From Parus major (lineage: Eukaryota > Chordata > Aves > Passeriformes > Paridae): a DNA stretch of 64,000 nucleotides. The position numbers and the translations under genes were made by a program. Below are positions 1 to 11,459 of this stretch, piece by piece (position 1 is the stretch's first letter; each line of letters starts with the position of its first letter). The stretch spans positions 23,655,995 to 23,719,994 of the forward strand of contig NC_031776.1 in the NCBI RefSeq assembly GCF_001522545.3, read 5' to 3'. Under the pieces are notes generated by a model. That model was not told the DNA's origin. It searched no databases and saw only the letters and a list, made by a program, of their open reading frames with translations.

Positions 1-392
1 ATACTAAATGTCCATCATGAGATGAGGGGAAGGGAGTAAGAGGATTTTAAAGAAGACATCAATAAAGCTTTTTCAGCTTTAGCAGCAGTGCTAAAATGTT
101 GGCAGCTTGACCACCTACCTTCATGCTTGTACATGTGTAAAGCAAATAAATACATAGACCAAATAGCTCAACCATCAGTTACTAATAAATAACTTTTCTC
201 AGATGATGGTTATATTCTCACACATGATTCAAAGTCTTTGAGGCTCCAAGGTGTTCTGTACTCCTGAAAAACATTTTTGGTGTAAATGAATATAGCATTC
301 ATCCAGCATATTTGCGAATGCAAATTTGAATCTAAATTTTTTTAATTGTATTAGTTATTACTGTTGAACTCCAGATAAATATTTCTCACTAG
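1..392 (+). other. CYP27C1: CYP27C1 intron, 3' part
   Basis: AT-rich sequence with no coding frame I recognise. It ends in a pyrimidine-rich acceptor with the AG at 391-392, immediately before the P450 exon. The upstream exons of the gene lie outside the window. Confidence 0.85.
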
Positions 393-471
393 GTTATATC
401 CAGTACTGCCAGGAAATGGAAGAGTAACCCAAAAAGACTTGATCATTGGAGGATACTTGATACCAAAAGGG
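393..471 (+). CDS. CYP27C1: CYP27C1 exon (third from last coding exon)
   Basis: CYP27C1 is a mitochondrial class I cytochrome P450 that receives electrons from adrenodoxin. In fish, amphibians and human skin it is known to desaturate all-trans retinol at C3-C4, giving vitamin A2. This exon has one base completing a split codon, then 26 codons, and ends in phase 0 before a GT donor at 472. The peptide reads LYPVLPGNGRVTQKDL followed by IIGGYLIPKG. This is the segment after the K-helix region (Leu-Tyr-Pro-Val, then a beta-strand and the Pro-Lys-Gly turn) and fits CYP27C1 better than CYP27A1 or CYP27B1, chiefly through PGNGRVTQ and GGYLIPKG. The ExxR motif and the N-terminal mitochondrial presequence must lie upstream of the window. 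Recognition is from memory of the family, not from a search. Confidence 0.95.
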
Positions 472-1151
472 GTAGGTTATGTTGCAGTCCGCTGCAGAGA
501 ACAGTTTAATTTTTGCTAATGAAATATGATCTTCTACAATATATATACACTTCATTGATTTTAAAAGATTTCACCATGCTAAAACATTAAGAGGAAAGTA
601 TTTCAGTAATACCCATTTATATGCCACAAACAAATTTTATGACTTGTTGTTGTTGTTTTGACATTTTTTTATTTGGGTCCTCACAGGCAAATGAAATTTA
701 TCATCGTGACTTCTTCTTAATATTTTTGAGGGTGGGGTCTATTAATAACATACTTGTGTAATGGTATAATTCAATTAAAAAAGCATGAATTTCATTATTC
801 CTGCAGTTTTGTAATTCTTTGTCTGTTAACTCCCTTTGTAGAAAGTTTCTCTCTTTTTCTCATAGCAGCTTCATGAAACAATTCCCAATACTTGTGATTT
901 GTTGCCATTTCCCTCCCCACTGCATCTTCTCTAATATATCCAGCAACCCTGAAAACAATTGGAAGATTATTTCCTTTGACCAATGGAGAAAGGGATTTGA
1001 TTTTTGAAGTATCCCTTTGTCTTTAGGATTACTCAGAGTTGCTTAATTTTTATCACCTCTTATTGCAGAAATTACAGTAATTGCAAATTCTTTTATATTT
1101 TGTTATGTGCATTGGAACTAGCTAAGTATAAATATAACTTTTTTTCCTCAG
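472..1151 (+). other. CYP27C1: CYP27C1 intron
   Basis: A 680-bp AT-rich intron with donor GTAGGT at 472 and acceptor AG at 1150-1151 after a T-rich tract. The short open frames inside it resemble nothing I know. Confidence 0.9.
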
Positions 1152-1355
1152 ACCCAGCTGGCACTTTGTCATTATGCTACTTCATACAGTGAAGAAAATT
1201 TCTCAGTGGCAAATGAGTTCCGACCTGAGCGCTGGCTGAGGAAAGATAATTTGGACAGAGTGGACAACTTTGGCTCCATCCCCTTTGGTTATGGCATTCG
1301 AAGTTGTATAGGAAAAAGAATTGCAGAGCTGGAAATCCATCTTGCACTGATTCAG
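1152..1355 (+). CDS. CYP27C1: CYP27C1 haem-binding exon
   Basis: A 204-bp exon of exactly 68 codons, in phase 0 at both ends. It begins TQLALCHYATSY, continues through the meander EFRPERWLRKD, and carries the haem-ligand loop FGYGIRSCIGKRIAELE. The loop fits the P450 signature F-x-x-G-x-R-x-C-x-G. The phenylalanine codon is at 1284-1286 and the thiolate-ligand cysteine codon is TGT at 1305-1307. The following helix (RIAELEIHLALIQ) is typical of the L-helix of mitochondrial CYP27 enzymes. The order of segments, the absence of stops and the clean splice sites (AG at 1150-1151, GT at 1356) indicate a functional exon, not a pseudogene. The HYATSY and LDRVDNFGSIPFG wording matches CYP27C1 as I remember it; CYP27A1 is the nearest alternative and fits less well. 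Confidence 0.97.
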
Positions 1356-3662
1356 GTTAGAACTATGTGACAGCATTACAAGAAGAAAAGTGAATTGGTA
1401 TTATTTTTTTATATATGCCATTTCTGGGTATCTAGTATTAGACAACACTCCAAAACCTTTGTTTTGGAGTGTTGTCTAATGTACTCTTGGGGCAAGGACT
1501 TAAAAATTGAAAATAATAATGCTTGAAATGTAGCATACTACCTAAACTACATCTATCTAAAATGGTATGGTACACATGATGTAAAACTAAAGGTAAGTTT
1601 GTTAAGGAAATACATAGATTTGGTAGTAGGCTTACATAGAAGGTTTTTGTAAGCAAATAAGAAATCTTTCTTAATGTATATTAGAATGGTTACCTGCTCA
1701 GTTTCTGTGTTTTAGTTAAAAGGATTCAGAACTTACAAAGACATAAAATAGATTTTATGTCCTTGTACTGATCACGGTGTCACGACAGACAGTATAATTT
1801 TTCTGTGTTCTTTCTTCAAACTCATTATCATTTTAGATACACATAATTTATAGTCATATAAATAGTACATATTGAGATATATTGGTTTTGATTGATTCAT
1901 ATCATAAGGAAAATGTTCCCAACAGCTGCTACATTTTTTGTCATTTACAAGACAGCCTATAGCTCAAATAATGAGTCCAGACTGTGCAATCAAATAGCGA
2001 AAATTTGGTAACTATTTATAGCTACCTAACTATAAAAATATTTAGATCCATTTTATGTATTCAAAGGAAAGTTTGATTGAATTTTTCTTTGAATTTCCTT
2101 CAGTAAACTTCTAGAGCAATCTCTGAACAATTAGTGCCTGTCTTTTGGAACTGCAAGTGAGAGCTCTCCCGGGGGGTTGGTAAAACAAACATGCTTCCAT
2201 CTTTTTGAAAAAGACACTCAAGGAAGCAGTGGAGAACCTGCTTTGTTTTCTGGAAAGAAACTAGAATAAAATAGCACACAACCTATTTACAAACATAGAG
2301 GTGACATTTAAGTGAGTTAAAATTAGAAACATATGGAGCTCATCAAAAAGAAATTGTTTCAGACCAGTCTGATTTCTTTCTTTAACTTGATCACTTACCT
2401 CATGTGGGGGTATAAAGTAAGTCATGTATTCTGACTTCAGGAAGTATGTTCACATGTCCTGTATGTTTTTCTCTCCATTAAATTAATAAAATTTGTTCCA
2501 GATGGAAGTGCCCATAAAATACATGCACAGCTGTTTGGAAAAAGGAAATAGCTGGAGGCAGTGGCTATCAAATATTTGCTGTTGAACTGGGAAAGCATTT
2601 AATTAAAATTCTATAAAAGTCTGTCCTGCATTTGATTTAGGCTGTTATTTTCATTAACAGAGTAAGTGATGGATTAGAGAATACTTTTACAGTTTTCATG
2701 GGATACCAAGCTGTTGTGAATTAAGTTATAATCAGGGGATGTGAATATAGAATTTTGACGAAAAAGGAGAAATGTTCCAGAAGCAACACAAAATTATTCA
2801 CTAGTAACAGTTACAAGTTAGTGCCCTTGAGAAGAAAGAAATGCATAAATATAAATTTGTATACAACTGTCTGGATAATATTAGTATCATAGGAACAGAC
2901 TGGATTGATATAGTAAAAAGTTGGTCAATTCTGACAAGGCTATGTGATTCTAGATAATATCAGCAGCATTAGCAGGCATTTTTTATGTCAGAAAGAGGAG
3001 CTAAATTACCAAACTGATGAATTCTCACTAGGCAACTATAAACTACTATCCCTATACGCTGCATTTTAAAGACAATATAGCCAAATTCAACAATATTTGG
3101 AAGACAAAGATAATAAGAAGGATAAGAGATAATTACTTTATTTATAGAAAAAAGTGTTTGAGATTTATTAGGAAAAGTTGAGGATGTCGCAGTATTTTCC
3201 TCCTGAAAGTGTGAAAGTAGATAGCCGAGGTATTCTTCTTTCAGAAAAATGTGTCTGATGGGATTGGGATTCCTATAGCTTTCTTGATAATTTCACACAT
3301 TGATTGATTCTTAAGGAAGTGAAATAAAAAACACATAGAGAGGAACCTCACAAAGTTTTTAAGAGACCTTTGAAACTTTGAACAGTTTCTCTGATAGTTC
3401 AGACTGTTTAATCTGGTTATGTAGAAGTTCTTCAGTAAGGACTTGCTTGGTCCTCCCTCCATCAGAGGAGGAAGATTTTGAACTATAACCTTTACCTTGT
3501 AACACCTTTTTTTTTCCTGGATGGGAATCATAGCACTTAAACGCTGCCCAACTGGCAGCACATATTTTGCTTGTGACAGTCTGTTATGCTCTCTTGTTTA
3601 AAGGCTACTCTTCACTGGTAATTTTGCAGTTTTTCTAATACTTGTCCTGTTTATGTTCACAG
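1356..3662 (+). other. CYP27C1: CYP27C1 last intron
   Basis: A 2307-bp AT-rich intron between the haem exon and the terminal exon (donor GTTAGA, acceptor AG at 3661-3662). Apart from the perfect hairpin at 1437-1480 I see no exon, RNA gene or mobile element. The 106-codon minus-strand frame at 3241-3561 has no recognisable motif. Confidence 0.9.
1437..1480. repeat. Perfect 20-bp inverted repeat (hairpin)
   Basis: Left arm 1437-1456 (attagacaacactccaaaac) is the exact reverse complement of right arm 1461-1480, with a 4-base loop CTTT at 1457-1460. It lies 81 bp after a CYP27C1 donor site. Twenty contiguous matches around so short a loop are not expected by chance in a window this size. It could arise from template-switch replication, from a small inverted-repeat element, or as an RNA hairpin in the intron. 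Confidence 0.95.
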
Positions 3663-3779
3663 TTACTTCAGAATTTTGAAATCAAAATTTCTCCCAAAAC
3701 GGAACCAGTTCATGCCAAAACTCATGGACTTTTGACTCCTGCAAATTCCATCAATGTCAGATTTTCTGACAGGAAGTGA
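3663..3779 (+). CDS. CYP27C1: CYP27C1 terminal coding exon and stop
   Basis: The exon follows the acceptor AG at 3661-3662 and encodes 38 residues plus TGA (3777-3779). The peptide starts LLQNFEIKISPKTEPVHAKT and ends in VRFSDRK. This is the C-terminal beta-sheet region of CYP27C1; the sequence HAKTHGLLTP is the most diagnostic part. The exon joins the haem exon in phase 0 and completes the enzyme. With the two preceding exons, 132 complete C-terminal residues lie in the window. No frame damage is visible. Confidence 0.96.
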   Translation, partial: LLQNFEIKISPKTEPVHAKTHGLLTPANSINVRFSDRK

Positions 3780-6003
3780 AACTCAAATGTTCTGGAAATA
3801 CTCATACAGTTTTCATGGAAACAGGTTTGCATTTTGTGAAAGTTTAAAACACACTTGTTCTCTGGTTTGTAGGTATTTGACAATATAATGAAGTATTATG
3901 TTCTGCCTTAGTTCTAGCAGTACATAAGAGCAATTACCTCTCCTGTAACAGTTAATTACACATATGAAAATATATACCAAAAAATTCCTTCTTGCACTGG
4001 GAATCTCCTTTTATTTAGAAGAATTCCTAGTAATAACAAGACATGCATTGAAAAAAAATCAACCCAAAGTAAATTTGGACATGTCAATATCATTCAGTAG
4101 TTTTGTTACGCTGCTATTCAGTGAGTGTATTTGAGAACAAGGGGATTATTATATAATATGTGGAAATTAGCTGCATGTATAAGTTTGTATTTTCCTGTTT
4201 CTTGTCCTCCAGTGGGTTTTTTTAGAAGTTTCCATGTAACACTGCAATTATGAGACCATTTTTTTATATATAAAAACAATTACTCTGCATGTATGAAAAA
4301 AAAAATCCAGTAATATAAAAAGTAAAGATAGAAAAAGTACAACTTGTCATGTTGTTTAGACTTGAAATACAGAACATATACAAATTTATCTAAACTTAAT
4401 CCCCATAGAATGTTTCTATATAGTTTTTAAAAAATAAAAATCTTAAAAATGAAAGTTTAAATGTCACATTGGAGAGTTTGAAGCCAGGCATTGTTCTCAT
4501 CACCAAAGCACAAGACACTTTCATTGTTCTAGCTAATATGTCAAACTCAAATGTAAATATTAAAAGGAAGTAGTTGTTACATGTTTATCATTTTTAAAAT
4601 ACTACTTTTAACTTTATTCACAGTTCTTCAGCAGTAAGAACTGTAAACTTCCCATTTTAACTTGCTGAACCCAGAGGTAAATACAGAGTTCTGTAGGATG
4701 GCAATGTGACTACTGATGTATTCAGAGAGGTTTTTTGCTATCTGGTGCCTAACAGAAAGAGTGGACACCTGGAAGTTTGGGTTTTGTCTTTTGGGAATAA
4801 TTTTGTTTGTTTGTTTGTTTGTTTGGTTTTTTCATTATTACTACTTTTCCTGTGACAGCCAACAGAAAACTCTTACATGATACTTTGGATAACTTTAGTA
4901 TCACTGCACTAACCTTACATTCTCATTTTTGAGACAAACCTTGTACCCTGTATCCACTTTATGCCTTGAACAACATTCAAGCCTGCATATCCAAATATGA
5001 TACATATGTAATTATATATAGTTAACTGTTTACATGTCAGGCTCTGACTGATTTTTGGGACGTAGTTTACATAATGACAATCATAAATATTTCAGCTAAA
5101 TAAACTTAGCAAAAGTTTTGCAACTTGGTTTTTAAAATGGCAAAATTTTTCTTTGATTGTCTACCTTGGGAAGTCAAAGACAGGTTAGAAATTAAATAGC
5201 ACTGTAGTTTTAATTATGTACATGAAATTTCACATTGCTAGCTAGCTACTATAGTCACATTGTTATAGTATTTTGATTCCTTTTTGCGGTGCCTTTTCAA
5301 GGTTTAGATAAAAAAATCCCAAAATCTCCTTTGTATGGAACTCATATACAAAATAATAACACTAAATAAAATTTATCTGGTCTATAAGAGGATGAAATGC
5401 TTACATAAAGACTTTAAAATGTTATCCTTGTATCGAGTGTATATGTGTACTGTAAGAAAACTAGGTATTCTGTTAGGAGTATTTTCCTAGAACAAGCTTG
5501 CCTTCTTCCAGGGCTTCCAATTACTCCATATTTTGAGTTTATTTTATTTTTTTTTTCCCCTTTTTTTCCCTTTTCTCATTGTTCATTTCAATTGTCTCCA
5601 TCTTAAATCAAGTGAAGAGATTTGTATTTGCCAGAGCCAGCTGACATCCCAAAGGAGATGTTTTGCAAAATCAGTTTAAAAGTCTATGGACTGAGTATTT
5701 GACTCCATAACTCTGCCTGGTTTTGTTGACTTGGAGACAAAGAACTCCTGCCTTGAATCTAAATTTGGATGCCATATGGTGCCTAGCTTTTGCTTTGTCA
5801 TAGCATCATTAGAAACACTAGCCACTGCTATGTTGCAGTACATTTGCTGCTTCGTATGAATCCCTAAGTAATACATCAATGTAGAAGATGGAAAAGACAT
5901 TCTAAAATTCTTTTTGTAGCATTTGAATCTTTTAATGAAAACAGCCAACATTTTGTTCTAATAGAGCACCTATCCATGTAAGTTGTCTTTTATACATAAT
6001 AAA
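3780..6003 (+). terminator. CYP27C1: CYP27C1 3' UTR with candidate poly(A) signals
   Basis: AT-rich sequence after the stop codon without coding potential. AATAAA hexamers occur at 4433-4438, 5099-5104, 5365-5370 and 5998-6003. The last is followed within about 30 bases by a T/GT-rich tract and is my preferred distal site, giving a UTR of about 2.2 kb. The true cleavage site cannot be fixed from sequence alone, and several may be used. Confidence 0.5.
4802..4825. repeat. (TTTG)6 microsatellite
   Basis: Six uninterrupted TTTG units within the probable CYP27C1 3' UTR. Confidence 0.95.
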
Positions 6004-8626
6004 ATATTTATACAGAATTTAAAAGTCTTGGTTCTTATTTTAATTACTATTTATACTTGCATTTTCCTTTAACAGCTTAAAGTCTTTAACTTGTTGTATT
6101 GAGCTGAAATATTCACTGCTTCATGGGAAATTAACAGTTCAGCTAGAAAATACGGGGATTCTTACAAGAATTGAAGGTGTGTAATGAATTGGCAAAAGGG
6201 GAAATAACATTATGTTAAGAGTACTGTCATTGGGGAGGAAAGGTACTAGCAAAGTTATCCAAGAAATACCCAAGGACTGACTCTAATGTGAATGTTTTGA
6301 TTAATTGCTTAATACATAGAAGAGTATTTAAGATATAAAGAAAAAAGGCATAAAGTGTGAAAATCAAACCAAAACAACAACAAAAACAAAAACCTAAATG
6401 TAATAGAAACGGGCTAGAATTTCATAGCAAAATATGTGTATGTAGGAAATAAAAATAATTTATTTAAGGAGCTCACTGCTTGAGAATGTTATATGTAGAG
6501 GAAGACCTACGTAATCACAGGTGACTAGAAAGTGCAAATATGTGAGAGTAATGACAAATACAGCCTACAATGTATGACATGCAATCTGACCTATTCTTCC
6601 CTAATTTCTATCAGAGATTCTTCTTAAGTGCTACAGTACAGTGTCCTTAAGTGTTCAAGAAAGGTACAGTTTGTTTTGGATAGATGAGGATACACTAAGA
6701 TTATCAGGTTAATAGTTTCTGTGTGTGGAGAAAGGGTCATACTACAATGGTTTTTGTTCTGCCTCCCTGTGGTTTGATGGCAAATCAAGCCCTGGCACAT
6801 CTGGAAGCGATGAAACCATGGGCTTAGGAGAACTTGGTTTGTTGGACACAAAACTGCAGGACTGATTTTACTCCTTCCAGTTGGATTATATGTAGAGGAA
6901 ACATAGATGTCTGCAAGAGACTAAATTTATTCTCAAGAAGTTAATGTGATTAGTCTAGAAAAGTGACTATTGTAAGAAGACATCAATTTTCTCTTCAAAT
7001 ACTTTCAGGTTAAGGTCTTTACTCCTTAAGGTAGAGGACAACTCCTGTTCAAAACAAGTATCACCAGTAACAGTGAATAAATAAACTGGTGTGGAAAGTT
7101 TCAAACTATCAGGACAATTTAAGTTTAGAATAAAGTCACTGTGAGACATGGCAAAGACTGAAAAAAGTAATATATCCCCAACCATGAAATGATAAAGCAT
7201 GGTAAAAATAATTCCATAAAGTTCAACTAGAATTAGTCTATTCAGTCAGTTTGTTCTCTGTTTTTCCATACTCCCTTGTAGGCAAGGAAGGAATCTATGA
7301 GGTCAGTGGTGAAATAGTCAGAATGCCAGCGGAGCTTCTTAAATAGCCCAGCAGTGATGTGGCTGTGAAGATGGAGAGTAGGATGCCTGGCAGCCATGAA
7401 CATGAGAAGTAGGCACTGGGGGTGTGTTTGGAACCAGGAACAGAAGGGTTGTGCTGGTACTTGGGACTGGGAAGCGAGGAGTGGGAAAGCCACACGGAGC
7501 AGAAGCTTTGTGGCTGTACCAAATATCACATGGGCTGCAAGTTCAGGAAGTGGAGAGGTGAGCGGTGGACTGCACAGAGGATGGGGCAGGCTAAGAGAAA
7601 AGGGATGAGTAGTTTGGGTGCCTGATGTGTTCTATTTGCAAAAAAAAGACCACTACTGGTTTTGATCACTGAGGTTTTTCCTTCCTATGGTATGTTGTCA
7701 TACAATGTTTATATTAACATTAAAACATGCTATCATATAATTTCATACAATTACTAGAGATTTATATCTTTGATAATGCCAGACTTTGCCAGTGCATGCC
7801 CAGAGAAAGACTCAGAAATGCTGTAACAAACCACTGATTCTCAGTGCTCAGAACAATGTTAGTTTGCACTGGCGAGCTCCCATGGTGGCAGATGCATCCG
7901 AGGGTTTTTCACCTCCTGAAGTGTCACAGAAGTGTCAATAGAGGATTTACAGGGGCAAGTGAAAAGCAGATGGTAGGATGATTTAAAATGCTACCAAGTG
8001 ATAGTCCCAGTGCTGTACAGATACTGAGCACAGATGTAAATATGTAAGCCAATATCATCACTGGGGAGAACAACTGGTCTTACATGTTGGACCCTTCTGA
8101 TTTTTGTGAAGTGAGCACATCTGTCGTGGACAATATCTATTGAAGCAAGATAAACTACAGTTCCCTGGAATGTGTGTTGGAAAATATTTGGGAAGCAGTC
8201 CAAAGTTGCTAAGTATTTCTCATTCCTGTGTAGGTTTTCACCTAAACCTTACACATTTAGTAGTAAATAATAAAGGTGAATGGGAAGGTGTGAGTAGTAA
8301 ATTATTTTGGTGCCTGATCTTTTAAAAGTATTATATATGTGTGTGTGTGTGTATAATAAAAAGAAAAATATTTTATCTGCTGTGATTAATTCATGTGTTC
8401 CCTTTATCCCTTTCAAGGGATACTTACAACAGAAAATAAGTATACATATATGTACGCTAAGAGCTTGAAAATATTTATGGATGTTCTTGCTGGAAAAAAA
8501 AAAAAAAGACCAAACACGTAAATGTCATGTGGGTATTTCAAAAATAATTTCAGCTGAGTTTTCCCTGTTTTTCCAACAGGATTCTCCTCAGGAAACCACT
8601 GAAACTACTACACTGTGATTTTGGTA

Positions 8627-8642
8627 CCACTAGGTGGTGCTG
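8627..8642 (+). promoter_or_regulatory. CTCF-like motif
   Basis: The sequence ccactaggtggtgctg matches the CTCF core CCACYAGRKGGCRCTG at every position but one (T for C at the twelfth base). It sits between the two genes, about 10.3 kb before the BIN1 start codon. It could act as an insulator or loop anchor. Motif match only; occupancy is unknown. Confidence 0.4.
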
Positions 8643-11190
8643 CTTTTATATTATTTCTTAGTGAAAGTCTGTGATTATGTATCTATGGAGAAAAAAATAT
8701 ATATAGCTAAGAGCAATATACTTATTATGGCTTCTTAAAGACACAGAAGTTTGGTTACGCTTGTTTGACAAGGACTCTTAGCCCGTGTATGTATGAACAT
8801 TCTCAATTTCTGTTCATCTTTTGCATATCCTTGCTCAAAATGGGAATTTGCACGTGGAAAAAAGTACAGTACGTCCAAAGTTTCATATGGAAAAAGTTTT
8901 GTTAGAGAAAATCCAGCCTTTGTAGTCCTGTATGGCTCCTACTGAGATTTGTCTTTAACAGTTTGTTAATCATTGAGCTTTGACACTCTACCTGTTATCA
9001 TGCAAAATTCAAAATTAAGCCAGTTCTTACTCTGAAGAGATCGAAGCCTAGGTGAGATAAAAGTAAAGGAGACAGGAAATAATTGAGGGGGGTATTTGTG
9101 TGTTTCAGACACTACTGCAGTAAACATTGCAGTAAACAGGAGACCATCTGACACCATTTAGAGGGTGTTCTACAAATCTTGGCAATGTCTGAAACAGTGT
9201 TTGCTGTCAAATGTTTATCTAGTTGGGAAACAATTACATTGAAGTGTAAACTCACTGAAGCAGCCCACTTTACTCAGACAAAAGGAGGGCTGGAGTCAGG
9301 GATTTTGGAAAGAACTGCAAGAGAATTTTTGCCACCACAGTTAAGTATGGGACAAGAAACATTTAGACAAGCCTTTCTTACTTTCAGCAGCTCAACTTGT
9401 GAAGCTCTTTGTCTACTTTATGCAGACAGGGGTGAACACTTGAATTTGTTTGAAGATTCCCAAATAATGCAGAAACAGTCTCATCCCAGATGCAAAAAAG
9501 AAGCATTAAGTCTAGTTGATTAGAGAATCAGACTAATCAGCTGGGAATCAGTTACACATATCTGGAAGGGCTTGGCTAAGAATCTTCATCTAAGATACCA
9601 TTGAAAAGGCAATCAGTATTTCACTATCACATTTATAATGCTTCTATCCTACATTGTATTTTAAAAAATGGTTACAAACATCCCAACTTTGCAGATTTCT
9701 GAGATATAAATCTCAGCTGGCAAAGCTTTCTAACTCATCCTGTGATGCAGAGCTCAATCATCACTTCTGTAGGGAATGGTTACACCTGTCCATCCACTGG
9801 CAATGTCAGATTAAACTGAGGCTGGAAAGATCTAATACAGCCATGCTGCTCTATCAAAGCAGATGTCTCTAATGTTTGTATGTTTTCAAGGCTGTAAATT
9901 TTAGGCCCACACTGATCAGTTTCATTGAGTTGAATTCCTCTTTCTGCATCTTCTGGGACCGCGTCATCTTAATTGACAAAGCTTCAGTGGCAAATGCATA
10001 GGTAGAAATGAATGTTTTGGTCTGTCACAGTTCTGGGTCACATTGGAATGCAAGAGTACTACTTGTAATTACAGCAATTGTATTGATGTATAATTTGGTA
10101 TTAAGTACTTCCATTATTTTGATGTTGGCATTTCACCACACAATACTATAGGCAAGACAAAATGAAATTTATGCTATTATTTGGATAGAAAATAATTACA
10201 AATAGTACATTGTTATTTTTCAACTGGAACAGAAAATAGTGGGCTACTAATGAGTTTCAGCCATGAGAAGTGATGAAATATCAATTGTGCAATTAATGTA
10301 AAATTTGAAAGAATTAAATTACAGAAAAACATATAGTGGATGGGGAATAACCTTACATTTCCCAGGTGCTGGGTTAGATCAGGATCCTCAGGCTTTTCCA
10401 CTGAATTGGCTACTTCTCAGAGGAGAAAATCTTCCTAGGCCTTTGCTTCACTTCTGTGACTATCATGTAACTGCATAGTGATAAGAAAAAAGAGAGGAGA
10501 AAAGAGTTTGTTATTTTGAGATGTCTTTAGGAAACAAATGGAAGCATTCTCTTTATTATTTATCATTATGTACTTGACATCTAAGGTTTGGAAGTCTAAT
10601 GTTGAACAACTTGACTGGAAAGAGGGATGTTTAGTGTCAGCACCAGGAAGCAATGAGAATCCATTATTAATTTCCCCAGGATCCATAAAGAAGGACTAAA
10701 ACAAGGAAGGCTTGTCATGTTTCAATGTTTTTTGAAGTATTTTTTAAGGGCAGGGCAACTCATGAAAGGTTAAGAGCTGCTAGCTAGAAGACACTTTCTT
10801 TGGTTGGTTTTTGTGATGGTGATTGGTGTTTTTAGTGACTACTGGTTGTAACCAAGGGACCAACAGAAATACATCAAAGACAGCAGTGAGTCAATAGAAG
10901 CCTTTGTGATCAGCTGGACATTGCTGTGGGCTGAATAACAACCTCTAATTGCAAGATAATGTGGGAATAGTATCTAAAGAACTGCCTCTGATATTACATA
11001 TAAACAAACAGGAACCTGGAAAATCTTTTTTTTATAAAAAGAGCATAACTGATCTAATTATCTTTATCAAAATATGTCTAGGGCACTGTTCCATCCTATA
11101 TGGTATAAAGCACAAATTTTGTGTATTTCAATTTATATATTCTGATATTTATATAACAAGATGAAGACTTGTTTACTGTGATAACAGATA

Positions 11191-11325
11191 GGATGGGATG
11201 GGATGGGATGAGATGGGATGGGATGGGATGGGATGGGATAGGATAGGATAGGATAGGATAGGATAGGATAGGATAGGATAGGATAGGATAGGATAGGATA
11301 GGATAGGATAGGATAGGATAGGATA
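11191..11325. repeat. Compound pentanucleotide repeat (GGATG)9(GGATA)18
   Basis: Nine GGATG units (the fifth is AGATG) from 11191 to 11235 are followed in the same register by 18 perfect GGATA units from 11236 to 11325. The two blocks differ by one base per unit, so one probably arose from the other by a point change followed by spreading. It is intergenic and very likely length-polymorphic. Confidence 0.97.
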
Positions 11326-11390
11326 ATTAATTAAATATCTCCAGGAAACATTCCATTAATGGCAAGGTCAAACCTTCTTGTTCTCCCCCA

Positions 11391-11459
11391 TAAAAAAGTC
11401 TTTCTAAATAGAATGGAAATTAAAAAAAAATAAAAAATCCTTTCTAAATAGAAAGGAAA
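11391..11459. repeat. Tandem duplication with 40-bp period
   Basis: Bases 11391-11419 and 11431-11459 match at 26 of 29 positions with a spacing of exactly 40 bp. Each copy has an A-rich head followed by tttctaaatagaa. It lies 66 bp after the pentanucleotide repeat and looks like an old slippage or unequal-exchange product. Confidence 0.85.
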
